Assembly: GCA_943330745.2 (NCBI GenBank)
Contig: CALQIX020000029.1
Location: 1-42,332 of the forward strand
Reading direction: 5' to 3'
From: Lishizhenia tianjinensis
GTDB lineage: Bacteria; Bacteroidota; Bacteroidia; Flavobacteriales_D; Crocinitomicaceae
Length of the DNA stretch: 42,332 nucleotides
A program made the translations under genes and the position numbers. Each line of letters opens with the position of its first letter. Position 1 is the stretch's first letter. Below, in pieces: positions 23,577-32,415 of this stretch. Below the pieces are notes generated by a model. The model did not search any database. It saw nothing but the letters and a program-made list of their open reading frames with translations, and had not been told where the DNA came from.

Positions 23577-26500
23577 ATGAGTTCAATTACATTTATAGCG
23601 AATACAGGGTTGCAAGTTTACCGTTTTTCAGAACGATATGATAAAAACTTGCAGAAGAATTTAAGATTCAATTTTACTGAAAGCTATGATGTGAGGCGTG
23701 ACGATTTCTGGATTGACGAATTACTTCCAATAAATAATGATAAAAGCTTATATGCACGAAGAAGTCAGTTGGTTCAAAAAGGTTATCTCGGATTGAATGA
23801 TACTGTTTCAACGGATGCTGAAAATGATGCTTCACTAACTCAATTTTCGCAAGAAGAGGAGGGAGAGTTCTTCTCCATTAGCAATATTCATAACACCTTG
23901 AAGTTATTTGAGAAAAAGTGGATCCCATTACCTTTTTTTAAAAGAAATAATATAAATAATGATTTTTTTGGTCCCATTGATTGGGTTAGAATTTATTTCG
24001 AAATTATAAACGAAACTGAATTAAATTTTGTTTTGATGGTCGATAGTACCACCGGTAAAACCGAACAAAATAGTATAAGTCCGTTTATTCACGAAAATAT
24101 GAACGAGAATATTTTTGCATTATCGAAAAATGAAAGCCATATTCTAAAGTTCATGGATACTTTAACTGGTGGTGATTGGATTCAACAATATATTTCAACT
24201 ATTGCAAATAAACCAAATCAGGAACTTCAAAAACCGTTAAGAAAAGATATTGCTAGTTATGTTCATTTTACAAGGATCTTAAAATCACTAACTAAATTAC
24301 CCGAAATACAGCTTTTAACAGATAAAGGAAATTCCATAGATGTTGACCTTGTTTTAGATATTGGAAATAGTAAAACATGTGCTTTGCTGTTTGAGAATTC
24401 TTCCTCACAAAATTTCAACTTCAATTCGGTTAAGAAATTAGAGTTAATTGATTTTTCAGACCCGTTTAATTCATATCAAGAGTCTTTTTCCACAAAAGTT
24501 ATTTTTAAAGAGGTAAATATTTCTAGCCACAATTATAACTTGGGAGTACACAATAAATTTCAATGGACAAGTCCTGTTCGGGTAGGTTTTGAAGCGGAAA
24601 AACTCATTAATGATTCAAATATTGAATTAAAATTAGCACGAGAAATTAGAACATATAATTCTAGTCCAAAAAGATATTTATGGGATACAAATCCATCAGA
24701 AATTGAATGGGAATTTCATTCGAATGATGAGGGCGTTTTACCAAAAAAAGTGTACAAAAAAGGTATTTCGGAGCAGTTGAATGCAGATGGTACTATCTGT
24801 TTGGATACAATTTTTAGCACAGATGCTTTTTATTCTAGGAAGTCTTTAATGACTTTTGTTTATTTGGAAATATTAAACCATGCAGTTAGATATGTTAATT
24901 CTATTGAGTTCAGAAGTTCTCATGGCAATCCCTCAAGTATAAGAAAGATAAAACGAATTTTAATCTCTTGTCCAACTGCAATGACCAAAAGAGAACAGAT
25001 TGTACTAAGGGAATGTGCGGATGAAGCTGTTCAACTATTGAACAAATATCTTTTATATACATCTGATTCCTATGAGCCAACTGGTGAAGTTTCAACTGAG
25101 GTAATACCAGCTGTAAAGGATTTAAAATTAACTTATCAAGATTTCGAGCGTAAAAAAGATTGGATATATGATGAAGCCACAAGTGCACAGATGGTTTATT
25201 TGTATGCAATGATCCAACATAAATTTGATAAGGACGTTGATTTGTTTTTCAAATTACACGGAAAGTTTCGAAATCAAAATGTTCAAAAATCATTAGTTAT
25301 TGGATCGTTAGATATTGGTGCGGGCACATCAGATTTAATGATTTCTCATTACGATTATACCAAAGAAGCAGGAGTGAAGTTAATTCCGGATCCATTGTAT
25401 TGGGAGAGCTTTAACTTAGCCGGAGATGATTTACTTCATATCCTAATCAAAAATATTATTATTGAAGGCAGTATTTCTAATTCGGATAATGATGAAGGAT
25501 GTACTGGTGTTATTGAGAACCATGGACGTAAAAATAATATAGACTCAATAGAGCGAAAGTTAAATGGTTTTTTTGGAAAGGACAGCAATAAAATTGGATA
25601 TAAAGGCAGGTTGATGAGGTTGAATTTCATTAACCAAATCGCTACTCCAATCGTTTATAAATACATGAGTATCGCAAATGAGGATAAGGATGAATGGGTA
25701 GATTATGATTACTTTTTCCCAGTCATTAAGCCAAATGATGAATTATTGCATTATTTTAAATCCCATTTTGAATTTGATTTCAAAGATATTAAATGGCGAT
25801 TATCGAGTAAGAAAGTTAATACTTTAATACAATTAGTTTTTTCAAAATTAATTAAGCAGATTAGTTCAATAATGCATTTATACAAAGTTGATATAGTCTT
25901 GCTTTCAGGAAAACCATGTTCGTTCAATATTGTTGAAGAATTATTTATGCGATATCATCCTGTATCGCCAAGTAAATTGATTAATTTAAATAATTATTGG
26001 ATAGGACGTTGGTATCCTTTTTCTGATGAACTCGGATATATTAGTGATCCTAAAACAATTGTAACAGTTGGTAGTCTGATTTCATACGTAGGAGGCAAGT
26101 TATTCAAGTTTGATCAATTTAGAATTGATAATTCTAATCTTGTTAACAAATTAATTTCAACAGCTGATAATATTGGTGTTATTGAGCATCGTGAACTCAG
26201 TGTGACTCCTTTAAAACTGAAGGATGATTCAGCAACTCTTTTAATAAATAGTATTCCTACAAATATTGGTTTTAAAAGAGTTGATTCTATTAATTACTTT
26301 GGGCGATATCTATTGTCATTTGAGTTCAATGACATGAGAATGGCTGAAAGCATTCGAAAAAAAGCTGGTTTCAACGAGGTAAATTTAGCTCATGAAATTG
26401 GAAATTTAAAAACAAAATACCGAAGTAAATTGCCTTTTAAAATTATCGTTTCTCGTGATTTGGATAAGGATAAAGAAGACTTAAAAATAGAAGAAATTTT

Positions 26501-26618
26501 AGATATAGATGGCGAAAATGTTCCCGTTGGTTTCTTCAAATTATTTCCCAAAACCATGGAGAGTGATGAAGGGTATTGGTTGGATACAGGGGAGTTTCAA
26601 TTGTCCATTACTAATTAA
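23577..26618 (+). CDS. srfB: SrfB-like actin/Hsp70-fold ATPase
   Basis: A 1013-residue homologue of SrfB (Virulence factor SrfB family; Salmonella SrfB is of similar length). It starts SSITFIANTGLQVYRF, like SrfB. The actin-like ATPase core is visible: phosphate-1 loop VDLVLDIGNSKTCALLFE (about 254-272), phosphate-2 loop SLDIGAGTSDLMI (about 577-589), and the adenosine loop region VDIVLLSGKPCSFNIVEELF (about 770-790). The N-terminal 240 residues include EKKWIPLPFF, also seen in SrfB. No signal peptide, so cytoplasmic. Members of this fold polymerise or cycle between states on ATP hydrolysis; the role of SrfB is unknown. It opens the 13-gene operon; srfC follows within 30 bases. Confidence 0.9.
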   Translation: MSSITFIANTGLQVYRFSERYDKNLQKNLRFNFTESYDVRRDDFWIDELLPINNDKSLYARRSQLVQKGYLGLNDTVSTDAENDASLTQFSQEEEGEFFSISNIHNTLKLFEKKWIPLPFFKRNNINNDFFGPIDWVRIYFEIINETELNFVLMVDSTTGKTEQNSISPFIHENMNENIFALSKNESHILKFMDTLTGGDWIQQYISTIANKPNQELQKPLRKDIASYVHFTRILKSLTKLPEIQLLTDKGNSIDVDLVLDIGNSKTCALLFENSSSQNFNFNSVKKLELIDFSDPFNSYQESFSTKVIFKEVNISSHNYNLGVHNKFQWTSPVRVGFEAEKLINDSNIELKLAREIRTYNSSPKRYLWDTNPSEIEWEFHSNDEGVLPKKVYKKGISEQLNADGTICLDTIFSTDAFYSRKSLMTFVYLEILNHAVRYVNSIEFRSSHGNPSSIRKIKRILISCPTAMTKREQIVLRECADEAVQLLNKYLLYTSDSYEPTGEVSTEVIPAVKDLKLTYQDFERKKDWIYDEATSAQMVYLYAMIQHKFDKDVDLFFKLHGKFRNQNVQKSLVIGSLDIGAGTSDLMISHYDYTKEAGVKLIPDPLYWESFNLAGDDLLHILIKNIIIEGSISNSDNDEGCTGVIENHGRKNNIDSIERKLNGFFGKDSNKIGYKGRLMRLNFINQIATPIVYKYMSIANEDKDEWVDYDYFFPVIKPNDELLHYFKSHFEFDFKDIKWRLSSKKVNTLIQLVFSKLIKQISSIMHLYKVDIVLLSGKPCSFNIVEELFMRYHPVSPSKLINLNNYWIGRWYPFSDELGYISDPKTIVTVGSLISYVGGKLFKFDQFRIDNSNLVNKLISTADNIGVIEHRELSVTPLKLKDDSATLLINSIPTNIGFKRVDSINYFGRYLLSFEFNDMRMAESIRKKAGFNEVNLAHEIGNLKTKYRSKLPFKIIVSRDLDKDKEDLKIEEILDIDGENVPVGFFKLFPKTMESDEGYWLDTGEFQLSITN

Positions 26619-26648
26619 TTATTGGTTGAATCTATTTTTTATAAAAAA

Positions 26649-29438
26649 ATGAAACAATTTACAAAGGAGCAAATCGTAGGTTTAAAAAATGAAATTGATT
26701 CTTTTCAGCTTATGTTGAATGAGAGTAATCAATGGATTGATAAATGCCTCAAATACGAAGATTTTGAACGTGCAGATTATAAAGTGAAAAATGCGCGGAG
26801 ACTTATTAGAAAAGTCAAGCAATCAATTGATTCTAAACCCGTTTTTGCTCTTTTTGGAGCAAGTCAAGTTGGTAAATCGTATTTGATCAAAAACATTTTG
26901 AGTGTTGATGGACATCCTCTTATGATTGATGCTGGTGAATACGGGTATGATTTTTTAAAGGATATAAATCCACCAGGAACAGGCGCTGAAAGTACAGGCG
27001 TTGTCACACGATTTTCTATTGAAAAAAGTTTCTTGAGCGAGCAATATCCTGTTGAAGTTAAATTGCTTTCAGTTAAGGATTTAATAATAATTTTCTGTGA
27101 CTCCTATTTTTCTGACATGAAGAAATTGATTGATTATCCTGGAAAGGATGCTTTTCAAATTCATTCAGAGAATATGCTTAAAATACATGGTGCTAAATCT
27201 GAAACGCAAAATATCCTTGTCGAAGAAGATATTTTGGATATGAAAGAGTATTTTGTAAATAACTTTAATAAGTTCTATGGTTATATCGAACAAATCAATC
27301 AATCTTCTTTTTGGGATAACATTGGAAAAATCATTAAAAATGTAGGTGTTCAGGAAATAGTCTCCGTTTTTTCAATTTTCTGGCAAAACAATGAACATGT
27401 ATCTCAAATGCTGCAGGAGTTGATTGATACATCAAAAACATTGGGTTTTCAAGCAAAAGTCTATGTTCCTTTCGATGCAGTACTAAGAGGTAAAGGAGAG
27501 ATTTTAGATGTTCAGCGATTAAAGGAAATTCATACAAATCAAACTAAAATTGCCATCCAATGTGATAATGACACTATTATCAATATTAATATTGCAGCAT
27601 TAAGTGCATTGACGGCAGAACTTAAATTAAATGTTCCTGAACAATTAGTTAAAGAAAAGCCATTCTTGGAAAATACTGATATGCTTGATTTTCCAGGCGC
27701 AAGAAGTAGGTTAGAATTAACGAAGGAAGATCTTTCGGAAATAAGTGTTACAGATATGCTTTTAAGAGGTAAAATCGCTTATTTATTTAATAAGTATTCA
27801 GCCGATTTTGAAATCAATAACTTATTGTTTTGTAGTAACGACAAACAATTAGATGTAAATGGTATTCCAAACTTATTAAATGATTGGATTGGTAACAATA
27901 TCGGAAAGAATAGCGAAGAAAGAGAAAAAAGTTTGAATGAAGTAGGTGTTTCTCCTTTATTTGTGATTTTCACCTTTTTTAATAATCAATTAAAATATGA
28001 TTCAACCAATGATGATAAAGACGATTTATCGTATAAATGGGATACTCGTTTTAATCGCTTTTTCGAAAAAGAAATTGTTACGTCATTGAATAATTGGCAC
28101 ACGGAATGGACTAACTCACAAAAGAATTTTACTAATTTCTTCTTATTGAGGGATTTTAAATACTCTGATGATCTCTATTCAGGTTTTGAAATAGAAAATA
28201 TTGAACTGGAGAGGCGTGTTGAACGAGAAGAACATTATAATCGGTTAGAAAAATCATTCTTAGAGTTTGACTTTGTTAACAAGCATTTTGTTAATCCCAA
28301 AGAGTCATGGGAAGCAGCAGCTTCAATAAATATGGATGGAAGTCAATACATAATTAAGCACCTGGCCCCTGCAGCAACCAATTTTGTGAAAATTAAGAAC
28401 AATGTAAATATTGTTCAAGCTCAAAAAGAGATCGTTTTAAACGAGATGAATAGATATTTCCATACCGATAATTTGCAAGAAAAGAGAAAAAATGCACTGA
28501 AAAAAGGGACAACAATTCAATTCGATTTTAATTTAGTTTTTGGAAACGACCCCAGTTTTTTTAGCACCTTTCTCAAAAGATTGTCTGTAAATGAAACAGA
28601 AATCTATTCTTACTTTCACGCTAATATTCTTGAGTCGACCAAAGTTGAAAATTTCAGTCAGTTTTCACTCTTGAAATCTCAATTTCCAGGAGTGAACCTA
28701 GAAAATTCCAAACAAGATAATTTGGAAGTTATTCGAAATTCGTTGTACTTGGACACCATTGAAGAAGTGGAAGAGTTTCTAAATGAACGAAATATCGATT
28801 ACGACCTCGTTTTTGCTAATCAGTTAAAAACTACAGCAACGAAACTTCTTCAAGGACTTTTTGAATTGTGGTTGAATCGTTTTGAATTTGATAGGTTTAG
28901 TGATTTTGAGGCTAATGGACTTACTCGCAAAGCCTTTATAGACTTAAGAGAAAGTATGTTATCTACTATCGACTCTATGGGTCTGCGAGAGCAATTACTT
29001 ACTATAATTCAAAATCGAACGAGGAGTATTCATTTTGGAAATAGCACAGAAGAGTATTTATCAGCAATTTGTGCAGCTTATATCAATGATTTTGTGACCA
29101 ATTTTGGGTTTTCGTTAGTTAGTTCGGAGAAAGTACAGGAACTTGAATTGATAGGTGAGGAATATAATTTTCATGCTCAAGGAGTTCTTAAGCCTGACTC
29201 AGGTGTAATAACCGATGAAACCTTGGTTCAAGTATTTGATGGACTAAGTTCAATAAATGGAAATTCAAATGTTCTTGAAGACATGAAACCAATGATTGAT
29301 AATTATGGAAACTTTGTAACTAAAATTAAATTAGCTCTTTTAGCTAATTGTGGTTTCGTTAATTATGACCTTGAGGCAAATGCTAAATTGGGTGATTTAT
29401 TGAAAGAAATTGACTCATTAAATTTTAATTTAGCGTAA
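26649..29438 (+). CDS. srfC: SrfC-like dynamin-type large GTPase
   Basis: A 929-residue homologue of SrfC (Virul_Fac family). Walker A/G1 is FGASQVGKS (Lys76). It is followed by the SrfC hallmark DINPPGTGAESTGVVTRFS (about 105-123), and the G3-like motif LDFPGA (Asp347) has the D.PG form of dynamins. LLFCSNDKQLD may hold G4. The rest is long helical sequence without membrane spans, as in the stalk of dynamin-like proteins. It would couple GTP hydrolysis to remodelling of a partner or membrane. The frame is open from a TTG at 26622, but the ATG at 26649 is preferred. The next gene begins one base after its stop. Confidence 0.88.
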   Translation: MKQFTKEQIVGLKNEIDSFQLMLNESNQWIDKCLKYEDFERADYKVKNARRLIRKVKQSIDSKPVFALFGASQVGKSYLIKNILSVDGHPLMIDAGEYGYDFLKDINPPGTGAESTGVVTRFSIEKSFLSEQYPVEVKLLSVKDLIIIFCDSYFSDMKKLIDYPGKDAFQIHSENMLKIHGAKSETQNILVEEDILDMKEYFVNNFNKFYGYIEQINQSSFWDNIGKIIKNVGVQEIVSVFSIFWQNNEHVSQMLQELIDTSKTLGFQAKVYVPFDAVLRGKGEILDVQRLKEIHTNQTKIAIQCDNDTIININIAALSALTAELKLNVPEQLVKEKPFLENTDMLDFPGARSRLELTKEDLSEISVTDMLLRGKIAYLFNKYSADFEINNLLFCSNDKQLDVNGIPNLLNDWIGNNIGKNSEEREKSLNEVGVSPLFVIFTFFNNQLKYDSTNDDKDDLSYKWDTRFNRFFEKEIVTSLNNWHTEWTNSQKNFTNFFLLRDFKYSDDLYSGFEIENIELERRVEREEHYNRLEKSFLEFDFVNKHFVNPKESWEAAASINMDGSQYIIKHLAPAATNFVKIKNNVNIVQAQKEIVLNEMNRYFHTDNLQEKRKNALKKGTTIQFDFNLVFGNDPSFFSTFLKRLSVNETEIYSYFHANILESTKVENFSQFSLLKSQFPGVNLENSKQDNLEVIRNSLYLDTIEEVEEFLNERNIDYDLVFANQLKTTATKLLQGLFELWLNRFEFDRFSDFEANGLTRKAFIDLRESMLSTIDSMGLREQLLTIIQNRTRSIHFGNSTEEYLSAICAAYINDFVTNFGFSLVSSEKVQELELIGEEYNFHAQGVLKPDSGVITDETLVQVFDGLSSINGNSNVLEDMKPMIDNYGNFVTKIKLALLANCGFVNYDLEANAKLGDLLKEIDSLNFNLA

Positions 29439-29439
29439 G

Positions 29440-30387
29440 ATGAAAAAAATTTATCAACTTTCAACAAAAGACTATGAGCCTATCTCTCTCGGTTCACGGT
29501 ATTTATTTGAGCAATTCGATGCTATTTTTAGTTTCCTAAAACCAAAAATCGATAATAAATTTATAAAAGCATTTGCAAAACCACTACTTAATGAAAAAAG
29601 TGAGATAGTGGAATGGTATGCTGATTTTCCGGGTGAATTTGTTCCACTCAATAATTTTGATGAACAAAAGCAAATGGTTCTAAAGCAAAACTACTGGGAA
29701 TTAAAATATGTAATTGAAGATATTCTTAATTCATTATCAAAATCTTCTAGTAGCCAAGAAATTGGTCAATGGCATGAAAAGTTGGCTGCTACTTTTAATG
29801 AGAATAGTAATTTGATATTATCAAATGGAGATGATTTCGTTGTTTTGTGGGGGTGGAGATTTAATTCTTCCTCAACTAATTATCTTGACCCTCAATTTTT
29901 ACCTCCAAGAAATAGTGTAGATCATTCCTTAACAGAGGATACAATCGAAAATAATGAAAAAATTGAAACCAATGATGAAATGCAACCCGCGAGTATCCAA
30001 TCAGGTGAATCTAACACTATTATTCATGAAAGTTCATCTGAAGAGGATTCAAATGATTCTCCTACATCCCAAAATATTAATGTTGTAATTAATACAATTG
30101 AAACAGAGAGAATTAATCCAGTTATAGATGATACTGAAGTTAAAGAAGCGCTTGAAATACGTAAATTAACTTTTTGGGAACGAATAAAACGATTTTTCAG
30201 GTGGGTTTCATACCGATTTTGGGCGCTCATGTTATTAATTATTTTCATTTTATTATTCTGCTGCCTTTGTAATAAATGTTCGAGTGGCAAAGCAGCTCCT
30301 TGTGATAATTGTGCGGAATTAGATTCAATTAATAAAAGGCTTGAAGAAACGAAAATTAGGTTGAAAGAAAACTGCCCACCAAATTAG
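29440..30387 (+). CDS. SrfA-like single-pass membrane protein 1
   Basis: A 315-residue protein. Residues 1-145 form a domain shared with the protease gene of this operon: IVEWYADFPGEFVPLNNFD (Trp59) and LSNGDDFVVLWGWRF (Asn129, Trp137). From memory this matches the N-terminal pattern of Salmonella SrfA (W-Y-x-P ... G then NGKPVL.FWGF). A long acidic, Ser/Asn-rich linker follows (150-245), then FWERIKRFFRWVSYRFWALM and one membrane helix (about 260-280). A Cys-rich tail, CCLCNKCSSGK, leads into a short coiled coil. The basic residues before the helix put the N-terminus in the cytoplasm. It probably anchors SrfB/SrfC at the membrane. Confidence 0.7.
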   Translation: MKKIYQLSTKDYEPISLGSRYLFEQFDAIFSFLKPKIDNKFIKAFAKPLLNEKSEIVEWYADFPGEFVPLNNFDEQKQMVLKQNYWELKYVIEDILNSLSKSSSSQEIGQWHEKLAATFNENSNLILSNGDDFVVLWGWRFNSSSTNYLDPQFLPPRNSVDHSLTEDTIENNEKIETNDEMQPASIQSGESNTIIHESSSEEDSNDSPTSQNINVVINTIETERINPVIDDTEVKEALEIRKLTFWERIKRFFRWVSYRFWALMLLIIFILLFCCLCNKCSSGKAAPCDNCAELDSINKRLEETKIRLKENCPPN

Positions 30388-30397
30388 ATCGAGTGTT

Positions 30398-31741
30398 TTG
30401 AATAATATTTTTACACATATAATCAGTCAATTCAATTCTATACGAACGGGAGAATTTCCGCTTCCTGATGAAGGAGTGGTTTCATTTTTAGATAGAATAA
30501 ATTCGAATAAAAATTTCGAGATTCTGAAGCCTAGTTTGGTAGCGGATAAAGTCCAATGGTCTGGTAATTGCTCAGATTATAAAGAATTTAAATTTTTAAA
30601 ATCAACAGAACAAGTTGAAGTATATCAATTATTTACTTCATTTAAAAAAACGATACTTGAAAATGCGGATAAAATAGTTAATCAAGAATATACAAGCCTC
30701 AAACTTGAACAGCAGGCAAAATCATTTGCTTCGTTATTAGTGAAATTAGTTGATGTTAATAATGTCAAATTATTCTATAGTTCGGAGCAACAGATAACAG
30801 CTATTGCCTATGGATTTACTTTTTCAGATTCAGATTTTTTAGATTTTGTTAAATCAACAGAATCAAATGAAATGGTAGCAGATTCAGAATTTTCTTCACC
30901 AATTGTCCAAACAGTAATTGATAAAGCTGATTTAGTTGAAAAAATGGATCAACCAATACCAGTTGTTAAGAAAAATAGAAATCAAAGACATCCTTGGTGG
31001 ATCAATACAATTAGAGGAATAAATTGGTTTGCTTGGAGATATTGGTGGCTGGTTTGGCTGTTTTTTGTTCTTTCTTTACTGTTTCTTTATTTGTTTTGCC
31101 CGTGTAAAAAGTCAGTTGAAAAATCCTCTTGTGATCAATTACACCACATACATAAAAACATAGATACCTTAAATAGTGGATTATTATTTTGTTGTGATTG
31201 TAATCGCTCGTTTCCGCCAGTTGAAAATGATTCAATTCCTGCTTTAGATTCAAATGAGATTTTTCTTCCAGCGGATTTTATTTTAATTACTTACCAATTT
31301 GATCCTAGTGGGGGTAGAGACTTGGACACGAGGACAAATATTGAAAGCCCAAATAGAAGTGAAATTTTAGGATATTGTAAACAAAGAACAGCGTCAAATA
31401 TTGTTTGGAGTGGTGATAATACTGGGTATGGAGTTGAATCTGTATATGTCGATATTAATCAATATGGATCTAATGACATGATAAAAATCTTGTGTAAAGC
31501 TTTTTGGTATTCTCAAAGAAATTCAGGAAATATGTCCTTGGATATTAGAGCTTATAAGGGAGGTGTAATGCAACGAGATGGTTCAAATCATTTTCAGTTT
31601 ATTAATGTTGGTGGTGAACAGGTGGGAAATGTAATTTCTTTTCCTAAGAATATTTCAATGAAAGGTGCTAAATGTATGACTGGTGAAAAAATAGGAACAG
31701 TTAAATACAATAGGGGTAATCAGTCGCTAAGTTTCGAATAA
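30398..31741 (+). CDS. SrfA-like single-pass membrane protein 2 with exported C-terminal domain
   Basis: A 447-residue protein starting at a TTG, since no ATG is available before the conserved part. Residues 1-150 are a diverged copy of the SrfA-like domain (KVQWSGNCSDYKEFKF at Trp54; ITAIAYGFTF near 132). The membrane helix (about 212-232) is preceded by INWFAWRYWWLVW and followed by FCPCKKS and a CCDC motif, the same arrangement as in the neighbouring genes. The exported part (about 290-447) is a predicted beta-rich domain: ILITYQFDPSGGRDLDTRTN and NIVWSGDNTGYGVESVYVDI, then KILCKAFWYSQR. I do not recognise the family; it looks like a ligand- or sensor-type domain. Confidence 0.6.
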   Translation: MNNIFTHIISQFNSIRTGEFPLPDEGVVSFLDRINSNKNFEILKPSLVADKVQWSGNCSDYKEFKFLKSTEQVEVYQLFTSFKKTILENADKIVNQEYTSLKLEQQAKSFASLLVKLVDVNNVKLFYSSEQQITAIAYGFTFSDSDFLDFVKSTESNEMVADSEFSSPIVQTVIDKADLVEKMDQPIPVVKKNRNQRHPWWINTIRGINWFAWRYWWLVWLFFVLSLLFLYLFCPCKKSVEKSSCDQLHHIHKNIDTLNSGLLFCCDCNRSFPPVENDSIPALDSNEIFLPADFILITYQFDPSGGRDLDTRTNIESPNRSEILGYCKQRTASNIVWSGDNTGYGVESVYVDINQYGSNDMIKILCKAFWYSQRNSGNMSLDIRAYKGGVMQRDGSNHFQFINVGGEQVGNVISFPKNISMKGAKCMTGEKIGTVKYNRGNQSLSFE

Positions 31742-31746
31742 TAAGT

Positions 31747-32415
31747 ATGTTAAGTAGTAGAAATAAATATAGAAGTAAGTGGTGGGTAAAACCTATTCGA
31801 TTTATGAATTACGTAGCATTTCGCTATTGGTGGTTTATATGGTTATTGTTTCTTACGTCATTATTGTTTTATTTTTTCTTTTGTTGTAACATGAAATCTT
31901 CAGCAAGAAAATATGAGAATTGTGCAGGAAAAGCGACATATTACAAAAATTTGAAACAAATTGATTCTCTCATGACAAATTGTTGTTCTTGTGCACCCGA
32001 TACCAATCGCGTTCGAGAAAAGGAAGAAATATTACAAGATACTTCATTGAATAATATTGATGAGCCAAATGTTGATCCTCCTCCACCTTTGCCTCCTCCA
32101 CCTAATTCCATACCTTGTAATAATCAAATCTCTGCGAATGGAACAAATCAAGAACATCATGAACAGTGGGATTTAGGTACAAATTCTGGAACGATTAGGT
32201 ATTGTTATGATACCGAGAATATTCCCGATAAAATAAAAATCATCTATGATGGAAGAGTAATCCACGATAGTGGTATGATAGGTACCGAAGGAGAAAAGTG
32301 CTTTACTTTTAATTATAGATATGACCCATCCAAACCCAGACATTTAGATGTCCATGTTTTTCCTTCAAGTGATTCTGGAACTAAATGGGATTACCACATT
32401 GATTGCCCCCGCTAA
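31747..32415 (+). CDS. Single-pass membrane protein with Cys-rich stalk, Pro-rich linker and beta domain
   Basis: A 222-residue protein that lacks the cytoplasmic SrfA-like domain but has the same anchor (MNYVAFRYWWFIWLLFL, helix about 22-45) and Cys-rich stalk (FCCNMKSS ... IDSLMTNCCSCAPD) as the gene before it. A proline tract (PPPPLPPPP, about 116-125) leads to an exported beta-sandwich-like domain: DTENIPDKIKIIYDGRVIHD and GTKWDYHIDCP. This IPD-x-YDG-x-V-x-D-x-G pattern is one I recall from bacterial surface proteins. It seems to be a shortened paralogue, perhaps a partner of the other two in a periplasmic complex. Its stop overlaps the next start as TAATG. Confidence 0.6.
   Translation: MLSSRNKYRSKWWVKPIRFMNYVAFRYWWFIWLLFLTSLLFYFFFCCNMKSSARKYENCAGKATYYKNLKQIDSLMTNCCSCAPDTNRVREKEEILQDTSLNNIDEPNVDPPPPLPPPPNSIPCNNQISANGTNQEHHEQWDLGTNSGTIRYCYDTENIPDKIKIIYDGRVIHDSGMIGTEGEKCFTFNYRYDPSKPRHLDVHVFPSSDSGTKWDYHIDCPR

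Noticed and set aside
24910..25209. 99-residue minus-strand frame inside srfB, and similar frames inside the S8 protease and hsd genes
   Set aside because: Antisense shadows of genes with strong family motifs; no own start context or family features.
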